Assembly: GCA_049578985.1 (NCBI GenBank)
Contig: JBAUMZ010000046.1
Span: forward strand, 1 to 8,919
DNA: 8,919 nt
Direction: 5' to 3'
Origin: TH5896 sp049578985
Lineage (GTDB): Archaea; Thermoproteota; Nitrososphaeria; Nitrososphaerales; Nitrososphaeraceae
Part shown: piece after piece, positions 1-5,906 of the stretch
Numbering within the stretch: position 1 is the stretch's first letter
Layout of the letters: each line of letters starts with the position of its first letter
Notes under the pieces: generated by a model
Database searches by the model: none
Told to the model about the DNA's origin: nothing
Seen by the model: only the letters and a program-made list of their open reading frames with translations
Program-made: the position numbers and the translations under genes

Positions 1-1709
1 TTTTCTACTTCGAGGTATTGGTTTACAGTAATGCGACCTGTTTTCTTATCACGTTCGCAAGGAAGTCCTATTATGATGTCATTAGGAGATATCCCGCCTG
101 ACCATATAATGGTTTTAGTAGGAATAATCTTGTCATCATTTAATCTTACACTATTCGCAGTGGCACCTACAACACGATTGTTCAACACAATCTCAACTCC
201 ACTCTGAAGCAGTTTTTGTTTAGCAAATTCTGCCAAGTCGTCGCTCATCTCTGGTAAGAGTCTCTTTGCAGACTGTATTACCAATACTCGTATGTCCCTA
301 ATCTCGATGTTATGATAATAGTCCTCCACAGATTCACGAATAAAATCATTTAATTCTCCAGCTGTTTCTACTCCCGCAAATCCTCCACCAACAATTACAA
401 AGGTTAATAGACTATCCTTTCTTTCCTTATCTGGATTTGATCCTTCATAATTTTGTCTTAATAACAGCTCTGCTTGTTCGAGTTGGTTTATGATGTGATT
501 TCTTATAACTATTGCATCGTTCCAACTCTTTATGGTCAATGCATTTTTCTCAACGTCTGTCAAACCAAAAAACTTAGTTTCACTACCTAATGATATGACC
601 AGATAGTCATATACTATTGAATCCTTCTGCTTTTTTATGCCATATAATTCTGGCCGTGGAGTATTGGTGGTAGTGCCATTAGTGGCAGTGGTGGTAATGT
701 TACTATCTACAGGGACTGAAGACTCTATAATCACTTGTCTGTTTTTTAAATCAATTGATTGTACTTTAGCAGCATAGAATTTGGCTCTGTTACAAAAAGC
801 CCTAATGGGAGTTACTATATGCCTAGTCTCTATTGTACCGGACGCCACTTCGTGCAGCATTGGAGTAAATAAGAAGAAATTATCCTTGCTTACCATGGTA
901 ATATCAACACTAACTTCATTTTGGAACCTACTTTGCAGCCTTCTAAGTACTCCTACACCAGCGAATCCTCCTCCTAGTATAAGGACTTTTTTGGTAATGA
1001 TTGGTTTAGTGCCATGGACAAGCTCCAAATGACGCTGAAGTGAGTCCACTCTTGAGAACGAAATATCGCATTTGGGACATCTATATCTAGCACCAAATTT
1101 TATTGATAGAATTGAAGAAAATAGTCCAAGAGTAATTCCAAAAACCAGATTAATTATAAGAGGGTTTACCAATGTTCTTAATTGAGCGCTTGCAATCTGA
1201 TTTGATATTGGTGTTTCCCCATCTGGACTCGAGCTGTTACCATTACCAATTGTACGTGCAAATTCAGGGCCTAATACGAACTCTTGAACTGGAATAGAAA
1301 AGATAACAAATGCTAGAGATCCTACAAATAGTCCGTATTTCAAACCATTTGATGGCTTGCTTATGTTCAAGATATTGGTCTTGTAAAGAAATAGACCTGC
1401 TACTATACCAATACAAGTTGCAACCAAAACATGGAGCATAAATCCTGCTATTATAGCTGACAAAATAGGAGAATAGACACCAGCGATATGACCAAAGACT
1501 ATCCAAGTTAGATAGTAAGATGATCCTTCCTCTATCGAGAACACTGTTATAGGAATAACAAATACTATGGCTCCCATAAAAGCCCCTGCAATAATGAAAA
1601 ACACTTCACGTCTAAATGAAAAATCTATCTTAAATTCTGAAATGGGAGGGGTAGAATCATTTTTCCCATGCTTTCTTTGCATCTTTCTCATTTTCCTTAA
1701 ATAGGACAT
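1..1709 (-). CDS. ndh: Type II NADH dehydrogenase (NDH-2-like FAD oxidoreductase) fused to N-terminal membrane domain and C2H2 zinc finger; C terminus cut by window edge
   Basis: One uninterrupted frame of 569 codons starts at ATG 1709, 18 bases after an in-frame TAA, and leaves the window still open. Residues 1-35 are basic. Residues 36-203 hold four or five hydrophobic segments (about 36-58, 66-108 which may be two, 123-143, 181-203). Residues 211-232 form a canonical C2H2 finger: C211-x2-C214-x3-F-x5-L-x2-H227-x4-H232. The FAD-binding start VLILGGGFAGV lies at 242-252 and the NADH-binding FVIVGGGFAGVE at 437-448, the usual NDH-2 arrangement; the last FAD-contacting motif must lie beyond base 1. 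A Thr/Asn-rich insert sits near 335-350. NDH-2 enzymes oxidise NADH on the cytoplasmic face and reduce a membrane quinone without pumping protons. Usual family length is about 400-450 residues, so the first 235 or so are extra. Substrate (NADH or another donor) is not proven by sequence. Confidence 0.88.
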   Translation of the reverse strand, partial: MSYLRKMRKMQRKHGKNDSTPPISEFKIDFSFRREVFFIIAGAFMGAIVFVIPITVFSIEEGSSYYLTWIVFGHIAGVYSPILSAIIAGFMLHVLVATCIGIVAGLFLYKTNILNISKPSNGLKYGLFVGSLAFVIFSIPVQEFVLGPEFARTIGNGNSSSPDGETPISNQIASAQLRTLVNPLIINLVFGITLGLFSSILSIKFGARYRCPKCDISFSRVDSLQRHLELVHGTKPIITKKVLILGGGFAGVGVLRRLQSRFQNEVSVDITMVSKDNFFLFTPMLHEVASGTIETRHIVTPIRAFCNRAKFYAAKVQSIDLKNRQVIIESSVPVDSNITTTATNGTTTNTPRPELYGIKKQKDSIVYDYLVISLGSETKFFGLTDVEKNALTIKSWNDAIVIRNHIINQLEQAELLLRQNYEGSNPDKERKDSLLTFVIVGGGFAGVETAGELNDFIRESVEDYYHNIEIRDIRVLVIQSAKRLLPEMSDDLAEFAKQKLLQSGVEIVLNNRVVGATANSVRLNDDKIIPTKTIIWSGGISPNDIIIGLPCERDKKTGRITVNQYLEVE

Positions 1710-1727
1710 ATGAATATTAAAAAAGGA

Positions 1728-1744
1728 TTATCGTCGATAAACCA
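1728..1744 (-). promoter_or_regulatory. Putative core promoter of the NDH-2 fusion gene, overlapped by a 13-base palindrome
   Basis: On the minus strand a TATA-like GGTTTATCGA lies at 1744-1735, about 26-35 bases before the ATG at 1709, the expected spacing for a leaderless archaeal transcript. A perfect odd-centred palindrome, TTATCGTCGATAA (1728-1740), overlaps it, so a dimeric regulator bound there would block TBP/TFB access. That role is inference. Confidence 0.4.
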
Positions 1745-1806
1745 GCGGCCTCTTCGATTTATGCAATTAATCTAAATAAAAATGAGGTGTAAGTAAACAG
1801 CGGCAG

Positions 1807-2700
1807 TTAGTAGCTAAAGTTAAGCTCATGGTTGGAGCCACTTTCGACCTGGAAATCATTTACCACCTGGTTTGTACCATCAGGATATGCGACCATTACT
1901 ATGTATTGTCCAGCAGGTAAATTGTTAAGAAAATACTGGCCATTGATAGAAATGAGTGCATTTCCAGTATAGCCAGTTTCTTGATTTGCAGCAACAACTG
2001 AGGCGGCTATGGCAGGTAATCCTGTTGGGCCGGCAACATATCCATGTATTATGCCTGGAGGAAGGGCAACGCCAGTTGGAGATGCTGTTTGTGTTGAAGG
2101 TGAGGCATTATTTTGGTTAATATTTGGAATCAGACCTCCACTTATGATATAACCAGCGAGGGCAACTGCAGCAACAATTCCTACGGCTGTGAATATCGCG
2201 ATTTTGTATCTTTTGTTTTTTCTTTCCATCATTTGGGTAGCTACAGATTGCTTCAGCTTGCTAGAGTCCCCCTCAATCTCTTGTACGTCATTCCTTGAAC
2301 GAAATGACTTTTCGTTTTCTTTTTTATGGAGCTGTTCAGGATAAGTTTCTCGGCCTCCTAGCCCACCAATGTATTTTCCAGTTATCTCTAATGCTTCATC
2401 AAGTTCAGATATTTCCTTTAATTTCTCCATAGTAAGCTTCTGAGTTATTACACAATGAGTACCATTATCGTACATTGCAGGGTTCATGCCTGTCTTCTTT
2501 CTTACAATTGTTCTCACTTGTTCGGTATTTATTCCAGGTTTGGTAAAAACTTCAACCATAAATAATGGAGTTACTGATGGATTTTCCATCTGACGTAAGA
2601 GAAGGTCATTTATCAATGCTGGGTCAACTTTAGGGAAATACTCTCTGTATTTTTCTTGTAAATCTTTGAATCGATTACTTATTTCAATTAATTGAGACAT
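1807..2700 (-). CDS. Membrane-anchored protein with carboxypeptidase-regulatory-like C-terminal domain
   Basis: This 297-residue protein has three parts (numbered from ATG 2700). Residues 1-160 are hydrophilic and charged, probably cytoplasmic, and match no domain I can name. Residues about 166-190 form one strong transmembrane helix rich in Ala, Ile and Val. A Ser/Thr/Pro/Asn linker (about 193-212) leads to residues 215-297, where the pattern IIHGYVAGPTGLPAIAASVV ... GQYFLNNLPAGQYIV is typical of the beta-sandwich carboxypeptidase regulatory-like (CarboxypepD_reg) fold found on cell-surface proteins. The frame can extend to TTG 2724, but ATG 2700 is preferred because a TATA-like element sits 21-31 bases upstream of it. 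It is divergent from the regulator at 2976. A surface role is inferred from topology; no catalytic residues are visible. Confidence 0.8.
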   Translation of the reverse strand: MSQLIEISNRFKDLQEKYREYFPKVDPALINDLLLRQMENPSVTPLFMVEVFTKPGINTEQVRTIVRKKTGMNPAMYDNGTHCVITQKLTMEKLKEISELDEALEITGKYIGGLGGRETYPEQLHKKENEKSFRSRNDVQEIEGDSSKLKQSVATQMMERKNKRYKIAIFTAVGIVAAVALAGYIISGGLIPNINQNNASPSTQTASPTGVALPPGIIHGYVAGPTGLPAIAASVVAANQETGYTGNALISINGQYFLNNLPAGQYIVMVAYPDGTNQVVNDFQVESGSNHELNFSY

Positions 2701-2720
2701 CGCACGTATAATGTATAGTA

Positions 2721-2731
2721 TCAATAAATAA
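2721..2731 (-). promoter_or_regulatory. Putative TATA box for the 2700 minus-strand gene
   Basis: Reads TTATTTATTGA on the minus strand, 21-31 bases before ATG 2700. The spacing fits a leaderless archaeal transcript and favours ATG 2700 over the upstream TTG 2724, which lies inside this element. Confidence 0.4.
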
Positions 2732-2769
2732 TATTCTTACTTCATCCAATTAGCTGAAATTTAGGCCAG

Positions 2770-2799
2770 TTTGTTTAAAATTCAATCCTTTTGTTTAAA
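2770..2799. repeat. Two direct repeats TTTGTTTAAA with 20-base period
   Basis: TTTGTTTAAA occurs exactly at 2770-2779 and 2790-2799. The 20-base period is close to two helical turns, which would place both copies on one face of the DNA. They lie 70-100 bases upstream of the 2700 minus-strand start, within the divergent spacer. Repeats of AT-rich words can be chance, so this is a candidate regulator site only. Confidence 0.45.
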
Positions 2800-2823
2800 G
2801 CGCTTGTTGGATCTTGCATATAT

Positions 2824-2844
2824 TTTGTAATTACATATTACAAA
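2824..2844. promoter_or_regulatory. Inverted repeat TTTGTAAT-N5-ATTACAAA in the divergent spacer (candidate operator)
   Basis: Two perfect 8-base arms (2824-2831 and 2837-2844) flank a 5-base spacer, a usual layout for a dimeric winged-helix protein. It sits midway between the divergent starts at 2700 and 2976. The same half-site, TTTGTAAT, recurs at 2960-2967 just before the regulator start, suggesting autoregulation by the protein encoded at 2976. Confidence 0.45.
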
Positions 2845-2942
2845 TCAAGTTCAAGTAACAATTAAGTCCAAACCAAACCACTGACCAAGAAGGAGTATGT
2901 ATTTTGTTTTTATTTTTGTTCATACTTGACTTCAAATGAAAT

Positions 2943-2967
2943 TCTTAATAATTGATGCCTTTGTAAT
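2943..2967 (+). promoter_or_regulatory. Putative TATA box and regulator half-site before the winged-helix gene
   Basis: TCTTAATA (2943-2950) ends 26 bases before the GTG start at 2976, matching archaeal TATA spacing for a leaderless mRNA. TTTGTAAT at 2960-2967 repeats one arm of the inverted repeat at 2824-2844 and lies between the TATA box and the start, where binding would block initiation. Confidence 0.4.
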
Positions 2968-2975
2968 TTCTTCTT

Positions 2976-3800
2976 GTGCTAAGCCCTGATGATGCATCAA
3001 TAGTCTCTAAGATCTCTGGCGAGTTAGCTAGTGAGACCAGATGCTCTATACTGATCTATTTAGTCAATAAACCGGCCAAGCTTAGCTCTCTAGCAAGAGA
3101 ACTTGATATTACTGTTCAAGAGGTCTTTAGGAATATGATTAGAATGATGGAGGCTGGTCTTATAAAAAGAGGAGGCGGAGACGATCCAGGCGGTAGTGGT
3201 GTCTTTCATTTAACAGAATTAGGAAGACTTGTAACAAAGCAGATTCCATATTATCTGGCGATAAAGAAGCACCAAGAGCTATTTGAAGGTCACACTCTTA
3301 AAGATATTCCTGATAAGTTTGTTCAGAGAATTGGTGCATTGCAGAATTGTGAAGTCGTGAAGACGGTGACAGTAGTTTTCGAAAAGCTAAAGAAATTAGA
3401 ATCTGATGCAAAAGCGTCTCTAAAGATAATGGTCTCACAGGCATGGCCTGAAGAAGGAAAAATACTTGCAGAGCGTGCCATCAATGGTGTTGAAGTATGT
3501 GGTATGTTTGGACGTAACACAGTATTTCCTAGAGAAGTCATTGAAAATGTAATACCCATCATTAATGGTTTGGAAAAGTCAGGTAAAATCAAAATAAAAA
3601 TGATTGACACTGTAAATATTGCAATCTACATATCAGATTCGCGATCTGCGGTAATGCTTCCATACGTTAAGGGTGAAGTTGATATGAGTGTCCTACTCAT
3701 TGGAAACGACCCGCAATTTAATGAATGGTGTCTTGACTTATTCAACCACTTTTGGGAACAAGCTGGACCTGCTAATCTAGACAAGGCAAGAATAGTTTAG
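2976..3800 (+). CDS. Archaeal winged-helix transcriptional regulator, ArsR-like HTH plus DUF1724/FilR1-type domain
   Basis: This 274-residue protein starts at GTG 2976; an in-frame TAA lies at 2964-2966 and no ATG comes between. Residues about 10-92 form a winged helix: 'SETRCSILIYL' (helix 1), 'KLSSLARELDITVQEVFRNM' (turn plus recognition helix), then a Gly-rich wing and 'FHLTELGRLV'. Residues about 110-265 resemble the methanogenesis-regulator (FilR1/DUF1724) C-terminal domain, including the run from EVVKTV through 'IKMIDTVNIAIYISDSRSAV' to a C-terminal 'NDPQFNEWCLDLFNHFWEQA'. Such proteins are two-domain archaeal regulators with an unknown small-molecule or signal input. It is divergent from the 2700 gene, and the inverted repeat and half-site in the spacer are natural targets. 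DNA-binding role is strong by family; target genes are inferred. Confidence 0.85.
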   Translation: MLSPDDASIVSKISGELASETRCSILIYLVNKPAKLSSLARELDITVQEVFRNMIRMMEAGLIKRGGGDDPGGSGVFHLTELGRLVTKQIPYYLAIKKHQELFEGHTLKDIPDKFVQRIGALQNCEVVKTVTVVFEKLKKLESDAKASLKIMVSQAWPEEGKILAERAINGVEVCGMFGRNTVFPREVIENVIPIINGLEKSGKIKIKMIDTVNIAIYISDSRSAVMLPYVKGEVDMSVLLIGNDPQFNEWCLDLFNHFWEQAGPANLDKARIV

Positions 3801-3889
3801 AAGCTTTTGCCGTCATAATCTTTTAAGACGTTCCGATAACTCTTGCAGCCTACGTCATCCAACCTTCTATGTGGAATTATTATCTCCAA

Positions 3890-3898
3890 TTTTTTTTT
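3890..3898 (+). terminator. T-run, likely archaeal transcription terminator of the regulator gene
   Basis: Nine consecutive T residues on the plus strand lie 90 bases after the regulator stop codon. Archaeal RNA polymerase terminates at such U-tracts without needing a hairpin, and no strong stem precedes this one. Confidence 0.5.
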
Positions 3899-3936
3899 AA
3901 TTGTTAATTGTCATTCCTCTGCTTTTCACATTACTG

Positions 3937-3946
3937 TATATATTTA
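3937..3946 (+). promoter_or_regulatory. Strong TATA-like element facing into the 3' end of the zinc-protein gene
   Basis: TATATATTTA on the plus strand would start a transcript near 3970, antisense to the zinc-protein gene. An ATG at 3972 opens a 29-codon frame ending in TGA at 4059-4061, with no recognised features. It may instead be fortuitous AT-rich sequence. Confidence 0.25.
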
Positions 3947-3959
3947 AAAAGCCGATAAT

Positions 3960-4094
3960 CTAGATAATATTATGTTTGATGGCACAGTATTTATGATAGT
4001 AGTGTCTCGGACGACCGCTACTCACGATAGCATGATCATGCGTGATTTGCCCTCGACATGAAAAACAAAGTCCATTCTGCTTTACATCAATCAT
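3960..4094 (-). CDS. Small zinc-binding protein (CxxC ... HxxC), thaumarchaeal type
   Basis: From ATG 4094 this encodes 44 residues. It carries C-x2-C near the start ('GLCFSCRGQI'), then a basic segment ending 'RPRHYYHKYCAIKH', giving an H-x2-C second pair plus nearby His residues. The spacing fits a single zinc ribbon or treble-clef knuckle. Very short proteins with a CxxC pair, an Arg/Lys-Tyr-Tyr-His stretch and a final Cys are recurrent in Nitrososphaeria as I recall them, which is the main reason for calling this a gene. The frame can extend to TTG 4148, adding 18 hydrophobic or neutral residues with no zinc ligands; a TATA-like element at 4186-4197 would favour the longer form or a leader. 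Partner (RNA, DNA or protein) is unknown. Confidence 0.6.
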   Translation of the reverse strand: MIDVKQNGLCFSCRGQITHDHAIVSSGRPRHYYHKYCAIKHNII

Positions 4095-4185
4095 TTTGAG
4101 TATACGATTAATTTTTTCATTCGGATTGATGATTAGTGGAAGAATCAATTAACTGACTAACAAAGACATCATGCATATGAGATTA

Positions 4186-4197
4186 GCTATATATTAA
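4186..4197 (-). promoter_or_regulatory. TATA-like element upstream of the zinc-protein gene
   Basis: TTAATATATAGC on the minus strand would place initiation near 4165. The transcript would have a leader of about 17 bases to TTG 4148 or about 70 bases to ATG 4094. Two ATGs at 4172 and 4169 share the gene's frame but stop at a TAA directly before TTG 4148. Confidence 0.35.
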
Positions 4198-4364
4198 CTT
4201 CAAGCATACACACAATAAGATTTGAGCTCATGAGATGACTTGTCAATATGTGCGATGGATTCCGTATGGCTAGCCTTTAATTCTGTTAAATTGATCCTAT
4301 AATTTGCTTTGCTAATGTTTTACAGGTACCGAATGAATGTACTCTGCAAACAAATTTTTTGTAT

Positions 4365-4898
4365 TTATCCCATACCAGGATGTATGTCCTTCGAAAAGTG
4401 ATCCTCGTTGATAAATCTCTCATACATGAATCGATATCCGAATTGCATTTGATCATTTAGCATGCCTTCTGTAGTAGTTTGGGATGAAGGTAGCGCTTTC
4501 ATAATTGCTCTAAGGATATCTTTCTCTGTGACTATTCCAATCATCTTCTCATTCCCATTCTCTTTGACGATCACTGGGAGCCTACGAATATTCTTCAGTT
4601 GCATAGTTTCTATTCCATCCTTTAACGAACTATTGGGCTGAATTGTAACAAGTGGATGACTCATTATCTCAAACACTGGTGTCTGAAGCAAGGGTGATTG
4701 CGTTTTGGATCCAAGATTAGTCACAACATCGCGTTCTGTTGTAATTCCTATTGGGTTGTTGCATTGTGCGGGAGCGGTATCCTTTAGAATAATAACACTG
4801 CCTATCTTATACTCACACATGATTTTGCATACATCTCTTATTGTTTGATTAGAAGTAGCTGTGATAACAGTTGGTGTCATGCAGCTAGATATGGGCAT
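4365..4898 (-). CDS. Stand-alone CBS-domain pair protein
   Basis: From ATG 4898 this is a 177-residue protein made almost wholly of two CBS motifs. The first (about residues 4-62) starts 'CMTPTVITATSNQTIRDVCK' and ends 'IGITTERDVV'. The second (about 74-135) runs from 'IMSHPLVTIQPNSSLKDGIE' to 'IGIVTEKDIL'. The paired G-I-x-T-E-x-D signatures are the usual adenine-nucleotide-contacting ends of CBS repeats. Such a pair folds as a Bateman module sensing AMP, ATP, NAD(H) or S-adenosylmethionine. A 40-residue tail rich in Met, Phe and Tyr has no visible domain. TTG 4913 could add five residues, but ATG 4898 has a TATA-like box at the right distance. No effector domain is attached, so it probably acts on a partner; the partner and ligand cannot be read from the sequence. 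Confidence 0.88.
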   Translation of the reverse strand: MPISSCMTPTVITATSNQTIRDVCKIMCEYKIGSVIILKDTAPAQCNNPIGITTERDVVTNLGSKTQSPLLQTPVFEIMSHPLVTIQPNSSLKDGIETMQLKNIRRLPVIVKENGNEKMIGIVTEKDILRAIMKALPSSQTTTEGMLNDQMQFGYRFMYERFINEDHFSKDIHPGMG

Positions 4899-4920
4899 GA
4901 TCTCAATGCTCAAGCCTAAA

Positions 4921-4930
4921 CAAGTATATG
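4921..4930 (-). promoter_or_regulatory. Putative TATA box of the CBS gene
   Basis: CATATACTTG on the minus strand lies 23-32 bases before ATG 4898. A second candidate, CATATATG at 4943-4950, is too far from that ATG for a leaderless start. Confidence 0.4.
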
Positions 4931-4961
4931 TCAGGTATTGAACATATATGAAGAGTTAGTA

Positions 4962-4980
4962 TGCTCTGCAATGCAGAGCA
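4962..4980. promoter_or_regulatory. Perfect 19-base odd palindrome in the divergent spacer (candidate operator)
   Basis: TGCTCTGCAATGCAGAGCA has two 9-base arms around a single A. It is GC-richer than its surroundings and lies between the CBS gene (minus, start 4898) and the small membrane-protein gene (plus, start 5121), upstream of both TATA-like boxes. As DNA it suits a dimeric regulator; a one-base loop makes an RNA hairpin less natural. Confidence 0.5.
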
Positions 4981-5084
4981 CGTGCATGACTAGAGGCGAC
5001 AACACAAGAAAAGAAAAGAAAAAGACAAGATGCCTTTCTTGATAAGTGATACTCAATTTAATATGCTTATTGATATTTTGGAAC

Positions 5085-5092
5085 TTATATAC
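5085..5092 (+). promoter_or_regulatory. TATA box of the small membrane-protein gene
   Basis: TTATATAC, preceded by AAC, is a near-consensus archaeal TATA element. Initiation about 26 bases downstream falls a few bases before ATG 5121. It follows a purine-rich AAAAG-repeat stretch (about 5006-5025). Confidence 0.5.
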
Positions 5093-5120
5093 TTGTAGTA
5101 TGATTAGATCTTACTAGCTT

Positions 5121-5321
5121 ATGGAAACATTAAATGGCGAAACAATAACTGGAATCGCTTTGATCTTTCTGGGCACTCTTTTCATATACGCGAGTTCAGT
5201 AAATCAAGTTTGGGCTCTAATTCTGCCGGCAGATTTCTTGATTCTGGCAATAGGAGGCGGATTCGTCGCTCTCGGAGTCATAACTATAAAGAGACAGGAA
5301 CACACACGTAGAATTGCATGA
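5121..5321 (+). CDS. Small two-helix membrane protein of unknown function
   Basis: This 66-residue protein has two hydrophobic helices. The first is about residues 9-27 (ITGIALIFLGTLFIYASSV); the second is about 31-55, including a Gly-rich IGGGFVALGVI. A basic tail (KRQEHTRRIA) predicts a cytoplasmic C terminus, and therefore a cytoplasmic N terminus with a short outside loop. The start is an ATG just behind a strong TATA box, which supports a real gene. I recognise no family. It is divergent from the CBS gene and shares its spacer palindrome, so co-regulation is possible. Confidence 0.65.
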   Translation: METLNGETITGIALIFLGTLFIYASSVNQVWALILPADFLILAIGGGFVALGVITIKRQEHTRRIA

Positions 5322-5683
5322 CAGTCAATACAACTAAAAAATTATTAAAGTCATTTCAATCGGTCAATGCTTATTTTTTAATTATCAATCTAGACTTTCA
5401 ATTCTGTCCTCGGTATACTGAATGAACGAATGGCTATCATATTTTTGTCTCCTGCATGAAGAAAGCACAAAATGAGATATCTCAAAAATGTAAAGCATAA
5501 AGCATTAGACTTCCAATATGCTACCTACTCTGCTACTCCATCCAAACCGTATTTGCGATTTCCATCGCAAGTGCTTTGTGCTGGGTGCTTTGTGCTCAAG
5601 AAAAGTTTAGATTTGGCAACACAATAGATCTATTGCGTAATTAGAAGCTTACAGCTATATTGTACTTCGGATAATGCACATAT
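5322..5683. other. 362-base stretch without a supported gene
   Basis: All frames here are broken by stops and nothing resembles a known family. A T-run (5373-5379) after the small membrane-protein gene could end its transcript. The only clear structure is the hairpin plus tandem repeat at 5553-5596. The stretch may contain the lost left end of the IS5-type element that follows. Confidence 0.6.
5553..5596. repeat. 7-base hairpin followed at once by a two-copy 14-base tandem repeat
   Basis: TTGCGAT (5553-5559), loop TTCC, then ATCGCAA (5564-5570) form a perfect stem. Directly after it GTGCTTTGTGCT occurs at 5571-5582 and again at 5585-5596, separated by GG. The block lies about 100 bases before the transposase start, where the end of an IS element would be expected, but no matching right end was found. 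Confidence 0.6.
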
Positions 5684-5878
5684 TTGAAGTATCATTTGAT
5701 GTCATATCGTAGATTGTCTAAAAAGGCCTTGTTATTCAGGTCATTTACAGGACTAACTGTACCTGAATTTGATTATATCTATAAAGAAATAGAATTAATT
5801 ACATCCACAATACATACTACGAATAAGCAGCAAAGTGTAACCCATGTAGGTAATCAAAAATGTAACCTATCTGCGTAA
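5684..5878 (+). pseudogene. N-terminal fragment of an IS5-type transposase (HTH_Tnp_4-like)
   Basis: The first residues after ATG 5699, MSYRRLSKKALLFRSFTGLT then VPEFDYIYKEIE, match the conserved start of thaumarchaeal and bacterial IS5-group transposases, where 'LF.S.TGLT..EF' precedes a helix-turn-helix. The match ends near base 5800. The remaining 20 or so codons do not look like transposase and the frame stops at 5878. Complete enzymes of this group have about 250-300 residues and a DDE catalytic triad; none of that is present, so this cannot transpose. TTG 5684 would add five residues; ATG 5699 fits homologues better. The right end seems replaced by unrelated sequence that includes, on the other strand, an SdhA relic. 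Confidence 0.6.
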
Positions 5879-5906
5879 GTGCAACAGTTAACCATAGATC
5901 CGTATG

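Noticed and set aside
781..1032. Plus-strand frame of 83 codons
   Set aside because: It lies fully within the NDH-2 fusion gene on the opposite strand, and its product has no domain pattern.
1264..1506. Minus-strand frame of 80 codons
   Set aside because: A shifted-frame shadow of the membrane domain of the NDH-2 fusion gene.
2113..2298. Plus-strand frame of 61 codons
   Set aside because: Antisense to the transmembrane region of the 1807-2700 gene; no independent support.
3323..3610. Minus-strand frame of 95 codons
   Set aside because: Antisense to the winged-helix regulator, whose own frame has clear family similarity.
5006..5025. AAAAG-type purine repeat
   Set aside because: Short, imperfect low-complexity sequence upstream of a TATA box; no evidence of function.
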